Shown here: piece after piece, positions 1 through 8,873 of the stretch | Layout: every line of letters begins with the position of its first letter | Numbering within the stretch: the first letter of the stretch is position 1 | Assembly (NCBI RefSeq): GCF_014645815.1 | Contig: NZ_BMML01000001.1 | Span: forward strand, 552,118-616,117 | Direction: 5' to 3' | Origin: Streptomyces fuscichromogenes | GTDB taxonomy: Bacteria; Actinomycetota; Actinomycetes; Streptomycetales; Streptomycetaceae | Length of the DNA: 64,000 nucleotides | Notes under the pieces: model-generated | Databases searched by the model: none | What the model was told of the DNA's origin: nothing | Seen by the model: only the letters and a program-made list of their open reading frames with translations | Position numbers and translations under genes: made by a program

Positions 1-353
1 GGCACCGTGCCCCCGGGGCGGTGGATCAGGCGGGCGGCCGTGGGGAGCGGGGCGCCCGGGCTGTAGTGGGCCGGGGCGGGCCAGGTGAGGGCGTCGTCGG
101 AGTCCGACGGGACGATCCACCACCAGTGCGTGCCATCGGCGTACACGCATCCCACCCGCGGCAGCCGCGGGACGACCAGCGGCCCCAGTCGCGCCGGTAC
201 GGCCACAGCGTCGCAGCCCAGCGGTGCCGTCATCCCCTCGGGCACCGGGAACGGCCCGCCTGTGCCGTCCACGGGCGACGACCGCCGGTCACGCTTCAGG
301 CGGACCAGGGTGTCGAGGCCCAGCGGCCGGCCGGCGCCGCGTACGCCGGTCAT
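1..353 (-). CDS. Hypothetical protein, 3' part outside the window
   Basis: An open frame starts at the ATG at 353 and runs off the left edge after 117 codons. Its start overlaps the stop of the ATP-binding protein gene by ATGA, so the two are translationally coupled. The visible part is rich in Pro, Gly and Arg and holds a Trp cluster (THWWWIVPSDSDD near residue 80). Third codon positions are strongly G/C, which supports real coding. I do not recognise the family. Proteins of this kind often follow HATPase anti-sigma-type genes in Streptomyces, but that gives no function. Confidence 0.6.
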   Translation of the reverse strand, partial: MTGVRGAGRPLGLDTLVRLKRDRRSSPVDGTGGPFPVPEGMTAPLGCDAVAVPARLGPLVVPRLPRVGCVYADGTHWWWIVPSDSDDALTWPAPAHYSPGAPLPTAARLIHRPGGTV

Positions 354-1057
354 GGCTGCCTCCGCCGCGGCACCGACCCCAGCGCCCCGGACCGCCCCTC
401 CGCGCCGGAGCCCGACGACGGCGGGTGCACCGGAGGGTGCGCGGGGCCGTGGGACGGGCCGTGCGACGGACCCGGTACGGGGCGGGAGCCCCAGCCCAGG
501 TCGTTGCGCGGCTCGGCGGTCTCCCGGGCGGCATCGGTCCGGCGCGGCAGCTCCGCCCAGACCAGCAGGCCGGGCCCGTGCTCCTGAGCTCCCCAGGCCT
601 GACAGAGCGCGTCGACGAGCAGCAACCCCCTCCCGTGCTCCTCCTCGGGGCGCTGCGGGGACGGGTGGGGCTCGTCGGGCGCACAGCCCTCGTCGTGCAC
701 GGCGATGCGCACCGTGTCGTCGTGGTCGTGCAGCTCGCACACGACGCGACTGCTCGCGGTGTGCACGATCGCGTTGGTGACCAGCTCGGTGATGACCAGG
801 GCGGCGGTGTCGCAGGTGTCCGCGCAGACCGACCAGCCGGTCAGCCGGGCACGCACCAGGCGTCTCGCCTGGGCGGGAGAGGCCGGATGAGCGGCCAGCT
901 CGAACCGGAACCGGCGCTTGACAGTGCCCTCACCAGGCTCGGCTGCCTCCCCCACGCTCGAAGGAGTTCGCACGGGAGGACCCCCATCAGCACCGAGACC
1001 GAGACGGTCTGCGGCGGCGTCTGTTCCTAAGGGCGCGGACGGAATCACGCTTGCCAC
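350..1057 (-). CDS. ATP-binding protein, HATPase_c_2 anti-sigma regulatory type
   Basis: About 235 aa. The central part resembles the serine-kinase domain of RsbW/SpoIIAB-type anti-sigma factors: LVITELVTNAIVHT is the N-box with its metal-binding Asn, and HGRGLLLVDALCQAWG is the G-box region. The C-terminal 50 residues are low-complexity Pro/Gly/Ser/His. Such stand-alone HATPase proteins are very common in Streptomyces and are thought to control sigma or anti-anti-sigma partners; no partner is encoded next to it. The start is uncertain: GTG 1057, GTG 1048 and TTG 1084 are all in frame. A GGGGAG lies just before GTG 1057. Confidence 0.85.
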   Translation of the reverse strand: MASVIPSAPLGTDAAADRLGLGADGGPPVRTPSSVGEAAEPGEGTVKRRFRFELAAHPASPAQARRLVRARLTGWSVCADTCDTAALVITELVTNAIVHTASSRVVCELHDHDDTVRIAVHDEGCAPDEPHPSPQRPEEEHGRGLLLVDALCQAWGAQEHGPGLLVWAELPRRTDAARETAEPRNDLGWGSRPVPGPSHGPSHGPAHPPVHPPSSGSGAEGRSGALGSVPRRRQP

Positions 1058-1423
1058 TATCTCCCCGCCATGAACACTTGGCAAGTGTCACTCTGAAAAA
1101 TGCAGAGTGCTGTGTGACGCGGTGAAGGGCCGTGGCACACTGCTCGCAACAGCATGTCGAGCGGCGCCAGTTGGGATCAGTGAGGATCCGGCGGACCGAT
1201 CCGGCCAATGCGACCGATGTCACCGAACTGGACTGTTCCGGCTGTTCGGACCGAATCGGTCTTACCTGGTCTTTCCGGTCGCACTGTCTGATCTTTGAAC
1301 GAGTCTTCGAATGGCGCCGCCGGGCTGTCGGCATGCCGGTGACACCTGTATGTGCAGGGCGGCCATGACGCCGGCGCGCGCCCCATGGGCGAGGCCGGCC
1401 AGGGAACTTCGTGGAGGTGGAGC
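1058..1423. promoter_or_regulatory. Divergent intergenic region with two inverted repeats
   Basis: This 366-bp spacer separates the minus-strand ATP-binding protein from the plus-strand HTH gene and must hold both promoters. It contains a perfect 15-bp palindrome ACACTTG-G-CAAGTGT (1074-1088), directly followed by a hairpin CACTCTG/CAGAGTG (1089-1095 and 1103-1109). Their place right upstream of the minus-strand start suggests operator sites. No coding frame with good third-position bias was found. Confidence 0.4.
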
Positions 1424-2284
1424 GTGAGCGAGCCGCGGTCCGCGCCGACCGTGGGCCAGGTGGTCCTCGGCCGGCGCCTCCTCGACCTGCGGGAACGCGC
1501 GGGGCTCAAGCGCGAGGAGGCTGCCCGCGTGCTCCGCGTGGCGCCCGCCACCGTCCGCCGTATGGAGATGGCCGAGGTCGCCCTCAAGATCCCGTACCTC
1601 CAACTGCTCCTGAAGGCCTACGGGGTGTCCGACGAGGAGGCCGACCTCTTCGTCCGGCTCGCCGAGGAGGCCAACCGGCCCGGCTGGTGGCAGCGGTTCC
1701 ACGACATCCTGCCGACCTGGTTCTCCATGTACGTCAGCCTGGAGGGCGCGGCGAGCCTGATCCGCTCCTACGAACCGCACTTCGTGCCCGGCCTGATGCA
1801 GACCGAGGACTACGCGCGCGGGGTGCTGAAGTCGGGCGCCATCGGCCAGACGGAGCCGGAGGAGATCGAGCGCCATGTCGCCCTGCGCATGGAACGCCAG
1901 CAACTGCTCACCCGTACCGACGCGCCCCGCGTCTGGGCGGTGATGGACGAGACCGCCCTGCGCCGCCCGGTCGGCGGTCCGGAGGTGATGCGCGCGCAGA
2001 TCGACCGACTGATCGAGGTCACGAAGCTGCCCAATGTGACGCTCCAGGTCGCCCCGTTCTCCAACGGGCCGCACCCGGGGACGTACGGGCCCTTCGTGCT
2101 GTTCCGATTCGCCATGCCCGAACTGCCGGACATGGTCTACAGCGAGTACCTGACCGGCGCCGTCTACCTGGACGCGCGCACCGAGGTGGCGACCCACCTC
2201 GAGGTCATGGACCGCATGGCGGCGCAGGCCGCTACGGCACAACGCACGAAGGAGATCCTCCGGGATCTCCGCAAGGAGCTGTGA
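1424..2284 (+). CDS. XRE-family HTH regulator with DUF5753 domain
   Basis: 286 aa from GTG 1424, chosen because GGAGGTGG sits 5 bases upstream; longer in-frame versions start at 1352. Residues about 10-65 form a Cro/CI-type helix-turn-helix (EEAARVLRVAPATVRRME). The rest is the DUF5753 domain, with YEPHFVPGLMQTEDYAR and a TLQVAPFSNGPHPG segment. The stop abuts the DUF397 gene start at 2285. HTH-DUF5753/DUF397 pairs are abundant in Streptomyces (WhiJ/BldB-like systems) and act as developmental or antibiotic switches. The ligand or target of this pair cannot be read from sequence. Confidence 0.9.
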   Translation: MSEPRSAPTVGQVVLGRRLLDLRERAGLKREEAARVLRVAPATVRRMEMAEVALKIPYLQLLLKAYGVSDEEADLFVRLAEEANRPGWWQRFHDILPTWFSMYVSLEGAASLIRSYEPHFVPGLMQTEDYARGVLKSGAIGQTEPEEIERHVALRMERQQLLTRTDAPRVWAVMDETALRRPVGGPEVMRAQIDRLIEVTKLPNVTLQVAPFSNGPHPGTYGPFVLFRFAMPELPDMVYSEYLTGAVYLDARTEVATHLEVMDRMAAQAATAQRTKEILRDLRKEL

Positions 2285-2560
2285 ATGGATCGAATAAAGC
2301 CCCAGTCCGGGCCGCGGAACCGCACCGAGCGGATCTACAACGGCATGCCTGCCCGGGAACTGGGCAGCGAGGGCTGGCACAAGCCGTGGAGTGGCGGCAA
2401 CGGGGGCAACTGCCTGGAGGCGATGAAGCTGGCCGACGGCCGGATCGCCGTCCGCCAGTCGACCGACCCGGACGGACCGGCACTGATCTACACCACGGAC
2501 GAGATGACGGCATTCATCGAGGGCGCCAAGGCGGGGGAGGCCGACTTCCTGCTCTCCTGA
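2285..2560 (+). CDS. DUF397 domain protein
   Basis: 91 aa. The ATG directly follows the stop of the HTH gene, so translation is coupled. The DUF397 core shows as WHKPWSGGNGGNCLEAMKL and IAVRQSTDPDGPALIYT, ending near ALIYTTDEMTAFIEGAK. Family members are small partners or antagonists of the adjacent DUF5753 regulator, WhiJ-type pairs being the studied case. There is an N-terminal extension of about 25 residues before the domain. Confidence 0.88.
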   Translation: MDRIKPQSGPRNRTERIYNGMPARELGSEGWHKPWSGGNGGNCLEAMKLADGRIAVRQSTDPDGPALIYTTDEMTAFIEGAKAGEADFLLS

Positions 2561-2686
2561 CCTCTCCTGCCTCTGGCCTCCCTGACCTTCCTGTGTCGTT
2601 CTGTTGTTCAAGTAATCAGCTGTTCGATCTCTTGTCCTGCTACTGAATTGATGACCGGGCCAGGCCCGTAGCAGATCCGCTCGATC

Positions 2687-2725
2687 GACGGCGGTCCGAC
2701 CGCGAGACCGCGCCGGACCGCCGTC
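2687..2725. terminator. Bidirectional hairpin between convergent genes
   Basis: A perfect 12-bp stem GACGGCGGTCCG / CGGACCGCCGTC (2687-2698 and 2714-2725) with a 15-base loop lies between the DUF397 stop and the gltD stop. The two genes converge, so the hairpin probably terminates both transcripts. T-rich tracts are modest, as is usual in Streptomyces. Confidence 0.6.
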
Positions 2726-2772
2726 CCCGATCTTCCCGGCTTTCCCGGTTTTCCCTGCTTTCCCGGAGGCGA

Positions 2773-4260
2773 CTACACCGTCATCGGCCGGTCGTGCGGC
2801 GATATCGGCGACGGCAGTCGTGAACTTCCCGTCAGATAGAGGTCGACGGCCGCCGCCACCGCCCGCCCCTCCGCGATCGCCCACACGATCAGCGACTGCC
2901 CGCGCGCCGCGTCCCCGGCCGCGAACACACCGGGCACGTTCGTGGCGAACCCCGCGTCCCGGGCGACGGTCCCGCGCGGCTCCGTCACCACCCCCAGCTG
3001 GTCGAGAAGCCCGTCCTCCCGGTCGGGCCCGGAGAATCCGAGCGCGAGCAGCACCAGGTCGGCGGGGAGCGTCCGCCCGGTCCCGGGCACCGGCAGCCGC
3101 GCCTCGTCCACCTCCACCAGGTGCAGCGAACGCACATGGCCTCTCTCGTCACCCGTGAAGCGCAGCGTCGACGCCGCGAACAACCGCGCGTCCGCGTCCG
3201 CGGCGGGCGCCGTCTCCAGGTCCCGCGCCTCCTCGTGCGCCGCCGACAGCCGGTAGATCTTCGGATACGTCGGCCACGGCTCCAGGTCCTCGTCCCGCTC
3301 GGCACCCGGCTGCGCGTAGATGTCCAGCTGGGTCACCGACGCGGCCCGCTCCCGCAGCGCCGTCCCCAGGCAGTCCGCCCCCGTGTCACCCCCGCCCACG
3401 ATCACCACATGCTTCCCGGCCGCCGACATGGGCGACTCGGCCAGATCCCCCTCGCACACCCGGTTGGCCAGCGGCAGATACTCCATCGCCTGGTGTATTC
3501 CGTCCAACTCCCGGCCCGGCACCGAAAGTTCCCGCCACGCCGTCGCTCCGGTCGCGATCACCACCGCGTCGTACCGGGCCCGCAGCTCCGCCGCCCGCAC
3601 ATCCCGCCCGACCGCCACCGACGTACGGAACTTCGTCCCCTCGGCCCGCATCTGGCCCAGCCGCCGTTCCAGGTGCTGCTTCTCCATCTTGAAGGCGGGG
3701 ATGCCGTACCGCATCAGCCCGCCCAGCCGGTCGTCCTTCTCGTACACGGCGACCGTGTGACCGGCCCGGGTCAGCTGCTGCGCCGCCGCGAGCCCGGTCG
3801 GCCCCGACCCGATCACCGCCACGGTCCGCCCGGACAGCCGCTCCGGCGGCCGCGGCGAGGCGAACCCCTGCGCCCAGGCATGATCCGCGATGGCGCACTC
3901 GACGTTCTTGATGGTGACGGCGGGCTGGTTGATCGCGAGCACACAGCCCGCCTCGCACGGTGCCGGGCACAACCGTCCGGTGAACTCGGGGAAGTTGTTC
4001 GTCGCGTGCAGCCGGTCGCTCGCCGCCCGCCAGTCCTCCCGTGACACCAGGTCGTTCCACTCGGGGATCAGGTTCCCCAGCGGACACGCGTCGTGGCAGA
4101 ACGGCACCCCGCAGTCCATGCAGCGGTCCGCCTGCTTGCTGATGATCGGCAGCAGCGCGCCGGGGACGTACACCTCGTCCCAGTCCCGGACCCGCTCCTC
4201 GACGGGCCGCCGCGCCCACTCCTCGCGCGGTGTGGTCATGAACCCCTTGGGATCGGCCAT
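2773..4260 (-). CDS. gltD: Glutamate synthase small-subunit-like oxidoreductase (GltD)
   Basis: 495 aa. The start at 4260 is chosen because GAGGAAG lies 6 bases upstream. The N-terminal Fe-S region has the cysteine motifs CMDCGVPFCHDACP and CPAPCEAGC. The FAD-binding motif GSGPTGLAAAQQL and a second nucleotide-binding motif GGGDTGADC follow. In GOGAT this subunit passes NADPH electrons through FAD and 4Fe-4S clusters to GltB. No gltB is adjacent here; the upstream minus-strand gene is an unrelated DUF1772 protein. It is therefore an orphan GltD-type protein that may pair with a distant GltB or donate electrons to another partner. Confidence 0.9.
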   Translation of the reverse strand: MADPKGFMTTPREEWARRPVEERVRDWDEVYVPGALLPIISKQADRCMDCGVPFCHDACPLGNLIPEWNDLVSREDWRAASDRLHATNNFPEFTGRLCPAPCEAGCVLAINQPAVTIKNVECAIADHAWAQGFASPRPPERLSGRTVAVIGSGPTGLAAAQQLTRAGHTVAVYEKDDRLGGLMRYGIPAFKMEKQHLERRLGQMRAEGTKFRTSVAVGRDVRAAELRARYDAVVIATGATAWRELSVPGRELDGIHQAMEYLPLANRVCEGDLAESPMSAAGKHVVIVGGGDTGADCLGTALRERAASVTQLDIYAQPGAERDEDLEPWPTYPKIYRLSAAHEEARDLETAPAADADARLFAASTLRFTGDERGHVRSLHLVEVDEARLPVPGTGRTLPADLVLLALGFSGPDREDGLLDQLGVVTEPRGTVARDAGFATNVPGVFAAGDAARGQSLIVWAIAEGRAVAAAVDLYLTGSSRLPSPISPHDRPMTV

Positions 4261-4449
4261 GGTCGTCTTCCTCATGTGCGGTTGCCCCAGGCCGTGCATC
4301 ATCGGGCGGCACTCTTTCGGCCACGATACGTCCCCCCGGGCACGACCGCAGAGTGGCTGACAGCGCTTTCTGGCGGGCCTTCCTCAGGGGGAGGCCAGCT
4401 GAGGGCCAGCCCGTGTCCAGTCGGGGTCCAGTCCCCTCCCACGGCTCCC

Positions 4450-4938
4450 TCAGGACAGTGCCAGTACATAGGCGACGGCCGCCGCGGCCGACGCGACGGT
4501 GCGCACGTGGTTCCAGAGCGTCCACTCGCGCACGTACACCGGCCAGTAGGAGACGGCCTCCGGGGTACCCGGCTCCAGCCTGGCCAGCGCCTCGTTCCGC
4601 GGCACGTTCGCCATCGCGGTCAGCCCGAACGAACCGAACAGGTACAGACCGCTGCCCAGCAGCAGCTCCGCCTTGCCCGCGTCCGGCCACACCACGAACG
4701 TCACCACCGCGATCATCGCGCACACCACCGCCGACCCCGCGAACACCAGCATGAACGCCGGGGTCAGGGCCGCCCGGTTGATCGCGTTCATCGCGGCGAC
4801 CCCCTGCGCCGGCGGCAACGAGGCCAGCCCGCGCATCACGAAGGTCGAGAACCCGCAGAACACCCCCGCCACCAGTCCGGCCCCCAGCACCCCCAGCAGG
4901 ACCAGCACGCCATACGGTCCGTCGATCACGACCACCAC
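4450..4938 (-). CDS. DUF1772 membrane protein (anthrone oxygenase-like)
   Basis: About 162 aa with four hydrophobic segments (about residues 8-30, 57-82, 88-108 and 140-160), typical of DUF1772. The motif NAINRAALTPAFM and the WNHVRT segment before the last helix are characteristic of this family, which includes small cofactor-less anthrone-oxygenase-like proteins. Several GTG codons cluster at the start, so the exact N-terminus is uncertain by a few residues. It is a single-gene unit; substrate unknown. Confidence 0.82.
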   Translation of the reverse strand: MVVVIDGPYGVLVLLGVLGAGLVAGVFCGFSTFVMRGLASLPPAQGVAAMNAINRAALTPAFMLVFAGSAVVCAMIAVVTFVVWPDAGKAELLLGSGLYLFGSFGLTAMANVPRNEALARLEPGTPEAVSYWPVYVREWTLWNHVRTVASAAAAVAYVLALS

Positions 4939-5069
4939 TCCCGCTCTCGTCCCTGGACGCCTCCGCCACTCAGGTCAATGCCCATGAGCGCCCCCCTCCC
5001 ATGACTGTGAGGCCCGCCCGCCTGCACATCCGACCGGAATCACCCCCACACCCCTGTCCTTGTCCGCCG

Positions 5070-5771
5070 TCACCCGGTCAAGCGGATCTCCACCCCGGCC
5101 TCCCACTCACGCAGCACCGCCTCGACCGTCCGCGCTGTCCGCCGCCGTGCCTCGTACCGCGGCACCCCGCTCATCAGCAGCTGGTCGTACGGCGTGTCCA
5201 CGTGCCGTACGCCTGCCACCACCGCCGAGCCCACCGCCCTTTCCGACAGCGCCCGCCCGGCCGCGGTCCGCCCGACCCGCCCGCTGCCCCGCGCCGACGC
5301 GTGCGCCGCGATCGCCCGGGCCCGCTCCTGCGGGCAGCCCGGGAACAGGCGCAGGATCTCCGCCGCGAACGCCTCCGTGAACAGCGCGTCCTCGGCCGCC
5401 CGCCGCTTCGCGTCCCGCGCCCGGCGCCGCCGCCGCGCCTCGGCGTCGGCCAGGCACCGCACCTCGGCCCGGGCCAGCGCGGCCTCCTCGACCAGCACAC
5501 CCTGCCGCTCGTACCGGCTCTTGCGCCGGTTGAACCGCACCACCACCGCCGACAGCGTGCTCTCCTCCCGGGACCGCCGGGTCAGCGCCGTGTCCCCACG
5601 CGGCAGGAACACCAGATGCCCGAGATCGGCGCAGTCGAGACACCGCGGCACCCCGTCCTCCACCACCAGCAGCGACAGCGGCCCCCGGCTGCACGCCGCA
5701 CACCGCCTGCGCCGCAGTGGCTGCACGACCAGAAGTCCATCGTGGTGAGGGGGAGTTGCGAGGCGTGTCAT
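5070..5771 (-). CDS. DUF2293 domain protein
   Basis: About 233 aa from ATG 5771, preceded by GGGGAAAG; a longer version starts at 5807. It opens with a probable zinc-binding pair of CxxC-type motifs (CAACSRG and CLDCADLGH). An Arg/Ala-rich helical stretch follows, then the DUF2293 domain near residues 120-200, with LFPGCPQERARAIAAHAS. A basic C-terminus ends with ARRRTARTVEAVLREWE. The role of DUF2293 proteins is unknown; nucleic-acid binding is plausible from the charge and Cys motifs but is inference. Confidence 0.8.
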   Translation of the reverse strand: MTRLATPPHHDGLLVVQPLRRRRCAACSRGPLSLLVVEDGVPRCLDCADLGHLVFLPRGDTALTRRSREESTLSAVVVRFNRRKSRYERQGVLVEEAALARAEVRCLADAEARRRRRARDAKRRAAEDALFTEAFAAEILRLFPGCPQERARAIAAHASARGSGRVGRTAAGRALSERAVGSAVVAGVRHVDTPYDQLLMSGVPRYEARRRTARTVEAVLREWEAGVEIRLTG

Positions 5772-5965
5772 ATGCGGTACTTTCCCCTTCCCAGGGGCTG
5801 ATCTCACGTCGCTCGCGCCTCCGCCGCGAACCGGACGACATCACCTCCCCGCCCTGTGTCCTGCGCTGCTCCCCGCCTCCTCTCCGCCGTGCTCCGGCCC
5901 GCCGCGGCGCCCGGCCCCGGGACCACCCCGGCTTGCCCGAACGGCCGAACCGGCATCATGATCCT

Positions 5966-6598
5966 GTGCGACTCGAAGCGATCACCTGGGACCGGCTCGC
6001 CGACCGTCTCGCCGAGCGGCTGGCCGGACTGAAGCCCGCCGACGGGAGCGCCTGGCCACGCGTCGCCTTCGACGGCGCCCCGGCAGCCCGGCCCGGCGAC
6101 CTGGCGGAGCGCGTCGGCGAGGCGCTGCGCGTACGGGGCCGGCCGTCACTGGCCGTCGCCACCGAGGGCTTCCTGCGCCCCGCCTCGCTGCGCCTGGAGC
6201 ACGGGCACCGCGACGCGGAGTCGTACTACGGAGGCTGGTTCGACACCAACGCCCTGTGGCGCGAGGTCTTCGGCCCCCTCGACCCCGGCGGTACCGGCCG
6301 CGTCCTGCCCGACCTGTGGGACCCGACCACCGACCGCGCCACCCGCAGCCCCTATGTCCAACTCCCGCCCGGTGGCCTCCTGCTGCTGCACGGACCACTG
6401 CTGCTACGGCACTGGTTCCCGTTCGACCTGACCGTCCACCTCCTCCTGACCCCCGGAGCCCTGCGCCGCCGCACCCCCGAGACCGACCACTGGACCCTCC
6501 CCGCCTTCGAGCGCTACGCGACCGAGACCGACCCCGCCGGCACGGCCGACGTCCTCGTCCGCGCCGACGACCCACGGCATCCGGCGTGGAGCGGCTGA
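5966..6598 (+). CDS. Uridine kinase-like protein lacking a Walker A motif
   Basis: About 210 aa from GTG 5966; the frame is open further upstream but coding bias begins here. It resembles Streptomyces proteins annotated as uridine kinase, with RVAFDGAPAARPGDLAERV, ESYYGGWFDTNALWREVF and LLLLHGPLLL segments. The usual GxxxxGK[ST] of P-loop kinases is replaced by DGAPAARPGD, so kinase activity is doubtful. It converges with corA (21-bp gap). Confidence 0.75.
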   Translation: MRLEAITWDRLADRLAERLAGLKPADGSAWPRVAFDGAPAARPGDLAERVGEALRVRGRPSLAVATEGFLRPASLRLEHGHRDAESYYGGWFDTNALWREVFGPLDPGGTGRVLPDLWDPTTDRATRSPYVQLPPGGLLLLHGPLLLRHWFPFDLTVHLLLTPGALRRRTPETDHWTLPAFERYATETDPAGTADVLVRADDPRHPAWSG

Positions 6599-6619
6599 GC
6601 GGCCTCGCGACGAGACGGC

Positions 6620-7747
6620 TCAGAGCCAGCCGTTGCGCCTGAAGCCCCGGTACAGCACCAGACACGCCACGGATATGACGCCGATGACGAGCGGATACCC
6701 GAACCGCCAGTGCAGCTCCGGCATGTGATCGAAGTTCATGCCGTACACACCGCACACCATCGTCGGCACGGCGATCACCGCGGCCCAGGCCGTGATCTTC
6801 CGCATGTCCTCGTTCTGCGCGACCGTCACCTGCGCCAGATGCGCCTGGAGAATGGAGTTGAGCAACTCGTCGAACGCCGCGATCTGCTCCTTGGCCCGCA
6901 TCAGATGGTCGAGGACATCCCTGAAGTAGGTCTGTATCTCCGGGGCGATCACCCGTATCGGCCGGGTGGTCAGCTCCTCCATCGGCCTGGCGAGCGGCAC
7001 CACCGCCCGCTTCAGCTCCAGGAGTTCACGCTTCATCTGGTAGATCCGGCCGGGATCTGCCCGCGCGCCGTTCTCCGCGAACACGTCCGCCTCGACCTGG
7101 TCGATGTCGGCCTGCACCGAGTCCGTGACGCTCAGATAGTCGTCGACCACATGGTCCGCGATCGCGTGCAGCACCGCCGCCGGCCCCTTGGCGAGCTGTC
7201 GCGGCGTGGCTTCCAGCTCCTCGCGCAGCGGCCCCAGCGAGCCGTGCCGGCCGTGCCGTACCGTGATCACGAAGTCCTCGCCGACGAACACCATGATCTC
7301 GCCGGTGTCGACCACCTCGCTGGTCGCCGTCAGCTTCTCGTGCTCGACGTAGCAGACCGTCTTGAACACCGCGAACAGCGTCTCGCCGTACCGCTCCACC
7401 TTCGGGCGCTGATGGGCCTCGACCGCGTCCTCCACGGCCAGCGGGTGCAGGTGGAACAGCTCGGCGATGCCGGCGAACTCGCTGTCCGTCGGTTCGTGCA
7501 GCCCCAGCCAGACGAACCCCTCGCCCTTCTTGCGTACCCGTTCCACCGCGGAGAACAGATCGGCGCACTCCGGGACCCGCACCCCGTCCTCGTACGTCAC
7601 GCAGTTGACCACCGAGGAGCCCAGCGGGGACCGCGCGTGATGGTTCAGGTCGACGCGGGGCAGCCGCCGGGCCAGCCGCGCCACCCTGCGCAGCCCGCCG
7701 GCCCTGCCCAGCCCCGTGACCTTCCGCAGATTCCCTGCCATCGTCAT
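6620..7747 (-). CDS. corA: CorA-type magnesium/cobalt transporter
   Basis: 375 aa from ATG 7747, which has AAGGAGAT at good distance; an ATG 6 bases later is possible. A large N-terminal cytoplasmic domain is followed by a long coiled stalk helix (about residues 200-300) and two C-terminal membrane helices. The signature YGMNF at the end of the first helix is the CorA selectivity filter GMN. The protein should form a pentameric divalent-cation channel. Standing alone, it is probably a housekeeping Mg2+ transporter. Confidence 0.92.
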   Translation of the reverse strand: MTMAGNLRKVTGLGRAGGLRRVARLARRLPRVDLNHHARSPLGSSVVNCVTYEDGVRVPECADLFSAVERVRKKGEGFVWLGLHEPTDSEFAGIAELFHLHPLAVEDAVEAHQRPKVERYGETLFAVFKTVCYVEHEKLTATSEVVDTGEIMVFVGEDFVITVRHGRHGSLGPLREELEATPRQLAKGPAAVLHAIADHVVDDYLSVTDSVQADIDQVEADVFAENGARADPGRIYQMKRELLELKRAVVPLARPMEELTTRPIRVIAPEIQTYFRDVLDHLMRAKEQIAAFDELLNSILQAHLAQVTVAQNEDMRKITAWAAVIAVPTMVCGVYGMNFDHMPELHWRFGYPLVIGVISVACLVLYRGFRRNGWL

Positions 7748-8033
7748 CCGGATCTCCTTGCGTGGCCCCACTCGCGCCGTGCTTCCCGCCTTGCCCGGCA
7801 AGTCTGCCAGCCCGGCGTGAGACCCGGGTAAGCCTGTGGGAACGGCGAGTTCCGGTTGGTTCCCGCCTGTGGACAACCGGATACCCGGCGCGGTTCCCGC
7901 CAGTCGGCGTCGAGTCGGCGTCGAGTCGGCGGAGCTACGCGAATCCCTCCCACGCCCGTCGGCGGCGCGCTCGGCTCGGCGCGGCGGAGCGCCGGCCGTC
8001 CCGGACAAGCCGGGCAACTGGGATCATCACTTC

Positions 8034-8828
8034 ATGACACAGGCCGACGGATATCTCCTCGACAACCAGCAGAGCGAGGCCGGGCAGCGCTTCGACGCCT
8101 TCGCGAACCTCTTCGACCCGACCACCTTCCGCCACTTCGAGGCATTCGGTCTCGGAGCGGGCTGGCGCTGCTGGGAGGTCGGGGCCGGCGGCACCTCCGT
8201 GGTGTCCTGGCTGGCCGGGAAGGTCGGGCCGACCGGCCAGGTCGTCGCCACCGACATCGACACCTCGCTGCTCGCCGCGGCCGCCCACGCACCCGTCGAG
8301 GTCCGCACCCATGACGTCGGCGCCGAGGAGCCGCCGGGGGAGGGCTTCGACCTGGTGCACGCCCGGCTCGTGCTGGTCCATGTGCCGGACCGGGAAAGGG
8401 CGTTGCGCTCCATGATCAAGGCGCTGCGCCCCGGTGGCCGACTGCTGATCGAGGACGCCGACCCCGCCCTCCAGCCCCTCACCTGCCCCTACGAGTACGG
8501 CCCCGAGCAACAGCTCGCCAACCGCCTGCGCCAGGGTTTCCGCAAGCTCCTCGCGGAACGCGGCGCCGACCTGTCGTACGGCCGCAGGCTTCCCCGGCTG
8601 CTCCGCGAGGCCGGACTGCACCAGGTGGAGGCCGAGGCCTACTTCCCCGTCGCCTCGCCCGCCTGCACCGCCCTGGAGACGGCCACCGTCCGGCAGATCC
8701 GCGACCGGCTCGTCACGGCGGGCCTGGCCACCGACGAGGACATCGACCGGCACCTGGCCAACGTGGCGACGGGCAGCATGGACCTCGCCACGGCCCCGAT
8801 GATCTCGGCGTGGGGCCGCAAGGCGTAG
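8034..8828 (+). CDS. SAM-dependent class I methyltransferase
   Basis: 264 aa from ATG 8034. The SAM-binding motif I is WEVGAGGTSVVSWLA (about residues 43-57), followed by the acidic residue in VATDIDTSLL and motif LVHARLVLVHVPDR. The rest is the usual C-terminal cap, ending with PMISAWGRKA as in the UbiE/methyltransf_25 group. The substrate is not evident. The gene stands alone and is divergent from corA. Confidence 0.85.
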   Translation: MTQADGYLLDNQQSEAGQRFDAFANLFDPTTFRHFEAFGLGAGWRCWEVGAGGTSVVSWLAGKVGPTGQVVATDIDTSLLAAAAHAPVEVRTHDVGAEEPPGEGFDLVHARLVLVHVPDRERALRSMIKALRPGGRLLIEDADPALQPLTCPYEYGPEQQLANRLRQGFRKLLAERGADLSYGRRLPRLLREAGLHQVEAEAYFPVASPACTALETATVRQIRDRLVTAGLATDEDIDRHLANVATGSMDLATAPMISAWGRKA

Positions 8829-8873
8829 GCCCGCGGCTTCGGGCACGACGCCGCGACCACGCACACCGCTGCC

